The translations under genes were made by a program, and so were the position numbers. Source: Agrostemma githago (lineage: Eukaryota; Streptophyta; Magnoliopsida; Caryophyllales; Caryophyllaceae). Taken from it: DNA of 64,000 bases. Positions 60,828 to 64,000 of this stretch are shown here, one piece after another. Location of the stretch: NCBI GenBank assembly GCA_958450325.1, contig OY288250.1, forward strand, positions 53,272,898-53,336,897. The letters are read 5' to 3'. Every line of letters starts with the position of its first letter. The first letter of the stretch is position 1. The notes under the pieces are model-generated. The model did no database searches. It had not been told where the DNA came from and was given only the letters and a program-made list of their open reading frames with translations.

Positions 60828-62032
60828 CTAAACTTGTGAGCTTTGTTTCCATACAGAAGAAAGGAAGGTTTGTGCTTCCTCTCTTAGGAAGGGGCACCCA
60901 GATAGAATCCCAATATGACAAATCTCTTTTATATTTTATCCTTATTATACCTTCTTTAGTGGAAATGTATTTGCTACTTATACTGGTCTAGACTTTTTTT
61001 GTCTAGCTTGGCATAATTGGCATCCATCAAATTAAGACCAAGTGAGTACTTTATTTTGCTGCTTGGTGCTTAGGCGTTTAATTTTTTTTGTTAACCGTAT
61101 CTGCTAGCTATATGAACGAATATGCATGCTACTTCCTTCCACTTCAATATTCAGTTGAGAAAGTGTGGAATAATCAAATGGAAAGATCTTAGAACTCTGT
61201 TTTTCAAACCTTTTCAATTCTGATAATAGTCGTCTAAGATCTTTCTTTTTCAAATTGTTGTTGTTTTTGTTGGTGTATTAGTTGTTGGTGTTGGTGTATT
61301 CTGGTAAGTAGAAATATGCTAATATGCTTACATTTTTTTAAAAGCATATCTAATCTAATAACATTATGATTACAAATCGTTTTTTTTTCCAGGTTCATTG
61401 ATCAAGGAGTTGTTCAACTGATTACGGACAACATCTAGTACAACATCGGTCAAGGAGTTGTTCATCTTGTATCATGGATACATTAGTTTTATGTTTTAAA
61501 AATATTGGTAGAGATATACTTTGATTTACTCAAAATACTTTGTAATTGTTGATTTAATTTAGAGTTATCAAGACATATTTTGTGACTTGTGTGTCTTGGT
61601 GTAAAAATTTTTATGAAAAAATGGGTATTTGTGGTATCGTAAATTATGATGTTTGTCGCATTTTTTTTTGTGATTTTGGCACTTTGGGAGCCAAAAAGAG
61701 GCAGAATAAGAAACAATACAGCACATTTGCAACGGATTTGCAATGGAAAGCGAGGATAAAAACATAATTTTTGAAATATACGTCCCTTGCAAATCCGTTG
61801 CAAAAGGATATTTGCAAGGGATTTGCAAGGGAATATGTTTTCATGCAAGCAAACTTAATTCCGTTTCAAATCCCTTGCAAATGCCCTTTTGCAACGGATT
61901 TGCAAGGGATTTTGATTTTTTTGCAACCACTATTTGCGAGGACAAATATCCGTTGCTAAGGGCGTTTTGCAAGGGATTTTGGGCTGTTTGCAAGGGAATC
62001 GTCCGTTGCTATGGCAAATTTTTTTTGTAGTG
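60828..62032. mobile_element. truncated copy of E (second repeat unit)
   Basis: It corresponds to 42887-44091 with few differences and ends in the same TTTTTTTGTAGTG followed by CAC. The left end of E is missing, so this copy arose by duplication of a larger block rather than by transposition. Confidence 0.85.
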
Positions 62033-62842
62033 CACAATAAGAGATAGGAAGATGAAAGGCTGCTTCAAACACAACCAAGGAGGTAGGTTATAAGGTGTGA
62101 TCATCACAGGCCAGCAAGAGTATGACTTCCCAAATTGGCCTAGGGTGCAAATCCATCAGTACACAACTAAAGCCTTACATTTCGGGGTTCTAACGCAAAG
62201 TGGGGATGTAGTCTATCGAAATGCTTCCACTCCTCACCGTCACTCGGATGACACATCTTCCCTGGTACCCTAATGTCCTCCTTGTGCCACCTCATTTGCT
62301 CCGCTATGGTTTTTGTGGCATACAATTTTTGAAGCCTAGGTGCAATAGGGAAGTACGTAAGCTGACTTATTGGGATCAGTTTCTTACCCCTAACACCGCT
62401 TTTCCCTTTTCTACCCCTCAAAACAATATCCCCATAAACCGTCTTATACCTACCCTTACCACGTCTCCTACATTCATCAAGCATCGCATCGTCCTTCCAA
62501 AATAACATGCATCCATCAGGACAAGCATCAATCTTTTGATGCGGGAGTTGAAGGCCCTTCACAATCTTTTTTAGTTGTATAGAAAGTTCGGGTCATGATA
62601 TTGTCTTTTGGGATAACTCTCTCGAGCAAGGTAGCAATACCATCGACACAAGCAAAGGGTAGGTTGAACTCACATTTAAGACTAACTACCATAGATGCGA
62701 CTTCTAACAAAGTCACATCGCACCCTCCGTATAATGGTTTCTCCGAAGCGTTCAACATGTCAAAAAACGCCTTTGCTCGTGGGTTAGGCTCTTGTGGGTT
62801 ATGTGCGTGAGTCTCGTGGGTTAGGTGAGTCGTCATTCCCAT
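62033..62842 (-). pseudogene. TNP2-like transposase of F, N-terminal-side segment, second copy
   Basis: This copy is uninterrupted by B. The minus strand encodes AKAFFDMLNASEKPLYGG near 62790, then EVASMVVSLKCEFNLPF, LQLPHQKIDACPDGCMLFW and MCHPSDGEEWKHFDRLHP, with one frame change near 62565. The N-terminal domain and the catalytic core are both missing, since each side runs into E sequence. Confidence 0.78.
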
Positions 62843-63065
62843 ATGTCTTCTCGTTGTTAAACAAGTTGCACTTCACAACGTCAACTATCATACCTCTCAA
62901 CCCCCCCCCCCCTCATTTTGATGGTTTTCGGGTTCCTCTTACTGAGATGGCTCACCATGACAAATCCAATTATAATAATAGGGTGAAAAACCATTATAGA
63001 GGACATGTTCCTTAACTACAAGGACCTCAAAAATTTTTAGGTTCATGCATTTAATACACGGACAC
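62843..63065. other. F sequence up to the repeat junction
   Basis: It contains a poly(C) run near 62901-62910 and no supported gene. Its right edge at 63065/63066 is the F-E junction. Confidence 0.45.
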
Positions 63066-64000
63066 CTAAACTTGTGAGCTTTGTTTCCATACAGAAGAAA
63101 GGAAGGTTTGTGCTTCCTCTCTTAGGAAGGGGCACCCAGATAGAATCCCAATATGACAAATCTCTTTTATATTTTATCCTTATTATACCTTCTTTAGTGG
63201 AAATGTATTTGCTACTTATACTGGTCTAGACTTTTTTTGTCTAGCTTGGCATAATTGGCATCCATCAAATTAAGACCAAGTGAGTACTTTATTTTGCTGC
63301 TTGGTGCTTAGGCGTTTAATTTTTTTTGTTAACCGTATCTGCTAGCTATATGAACGAATATGCATGCTACTTCCTTCCACTTCAATATTCAGTTGAGAAA
63401 GTGTGGAATAATCAAATGGAAAGATCTTAGAACTCTGTTTTTCAAACCTTTTCAATTCTGATAATAGTCGTCTAAGATCTTTCTTTTTCAAATTGTTGTT
63501 GTTTTTGTTGGTGTATTAGTTGTTGGTGTTGGTGTATTCTGGTAAGTAGAAATATGCTAATATTCTTACATTTTTTTAAAAGCATATCTAATCTAATAAC
63601 ATTATGATTACAAATCGTTTTTTTTTTCAGGTTCATTGATCAAGGAGTTGTTCAACTGATTACGGACAACATCTAGTACAACATCGGTCAAGGAGTTGTT
63701 CATCTTGTATCATGGATACATTAGTTTTATGTTTTAAAAATATTGGTAGAGATATACTTTGATTTACTCAAAATACTTTGTAATTGTTGATTTAATTTAG
63801 AGTTATCAAGACATATTTTGTGACTTGTGTGTCTTGGTGTAAAAATTTTTATGAAAAAATGGGTATTTGTGGTATCGTAAATTATGATGTTTGTCGCATT
63901 TTTTTTTGTGATTTTGGCACTTTGGGAGCCAAAAAGAGGCAGAATAAGAAACAATACAGCACATTTGCAACGGATTTGCAATGGAAAGCGAGGATAAAAA
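63066..64000. mobile_element. truncated copy of E (third repeat unit), cut by the window end
   Basis: It matches 60828-61762 almost base for base and runs off the window, so more repeat units may follow. Confidence 0.85.

Larger units (their letters stand above)
38678..64000 (-). mobile_element. CACTA-type element F with nested E and B, partly tandemly repeated
   Basis: TNP2-like transposase pieces on the minus strand run from the 62.8-kb region (N-terminal side) down to 38861 (C-terminal side). E lies within the transposase gene at 41118-44091 and Tat element B within the first repeat copy. A 2238-bp unit made of the right half of E plus the adjoining part of F is repeated head to tail (starts at 42887, 60828 and 63066; the third runs off the window). 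Neither terminus of F can be identified here. Confidence 0.72.

Overview
This window is plant repeat DNA with no recognisable host gene. Every coding segment belongs to a transposable element: Ty3/gypsy LTR retrotransposons of the Tat type (A, B, C) and Athila type (G, and solo LTR H), CACTA-type DNA transposons (D, E, F), and one 5'-truncated LINE. The Tat elements carry a spliced antisense ORF resembling a plant mobile domain protein. That layout resembles the Tat/Retand group known from Silene, so a eudicot, perhaps Caryophyllales, is likely. The species is inference.

Layout. Bases 1-30650 hold the 3' part of Tat element C (+ strand). It is split at 2143/27586 by Tat element A (2149-27580, - strand, TSD GAGGG). 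A is itself split by CACTA element D (11990-20802, TSD TGG) and by solo LTR H (21228-22877, TSD CTTCT). C sits in the 5' LTR of gag-only Athila-like element G (30651-38677), whose 3' LTR holds a truncated LINE (36024-37674). Bases 38678-64000 are CACTA element F (transposase on - strand). F contains the non-autonomous CACTA element E (41118-44091, TSD CAC), and part of E plus F is repeated head to tail with a 2238-bp period. Tat element B (44814-60504, +, TSD GTTCA/TTTCA) lies in the first repeat copy, and the second copy preserves the empty site.

How the parts work together. In B the gag-protease-RT-RNaseH-aRNaseH-integrase polyprotein is one 2142-codon frame broken only by two nonsense codons. 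Convergent to it, the antisense gene has its own TATA box about 100 bp upstream of its ATG, two exons, and a 3' end facing the 3' end of pol across a conserved block. D carries a broken TNP2-like transposase and an apparently intact five-exon TNPA-like gene.

The most unusual signal is palindromy kept while sequence changes. (1) In A, B and C the antisense TATA box lies in the loop of an inverted repeat whose arms differ between elements but stay complementary. (2) The core ACTCGATCGAGT recurs with flanks that differ from site to site yet remain self-complementary, both upstream of LTR TATA boxes and in the antisense intron. (3) LTRs of A and of Athila-like H have their own, different palindrome arrays in the same promoter-proximal position. 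(4) The 3' untranslated tandem repeats form hairpins with compensatory changes. All of this was read by eye, without alignment or folding software.
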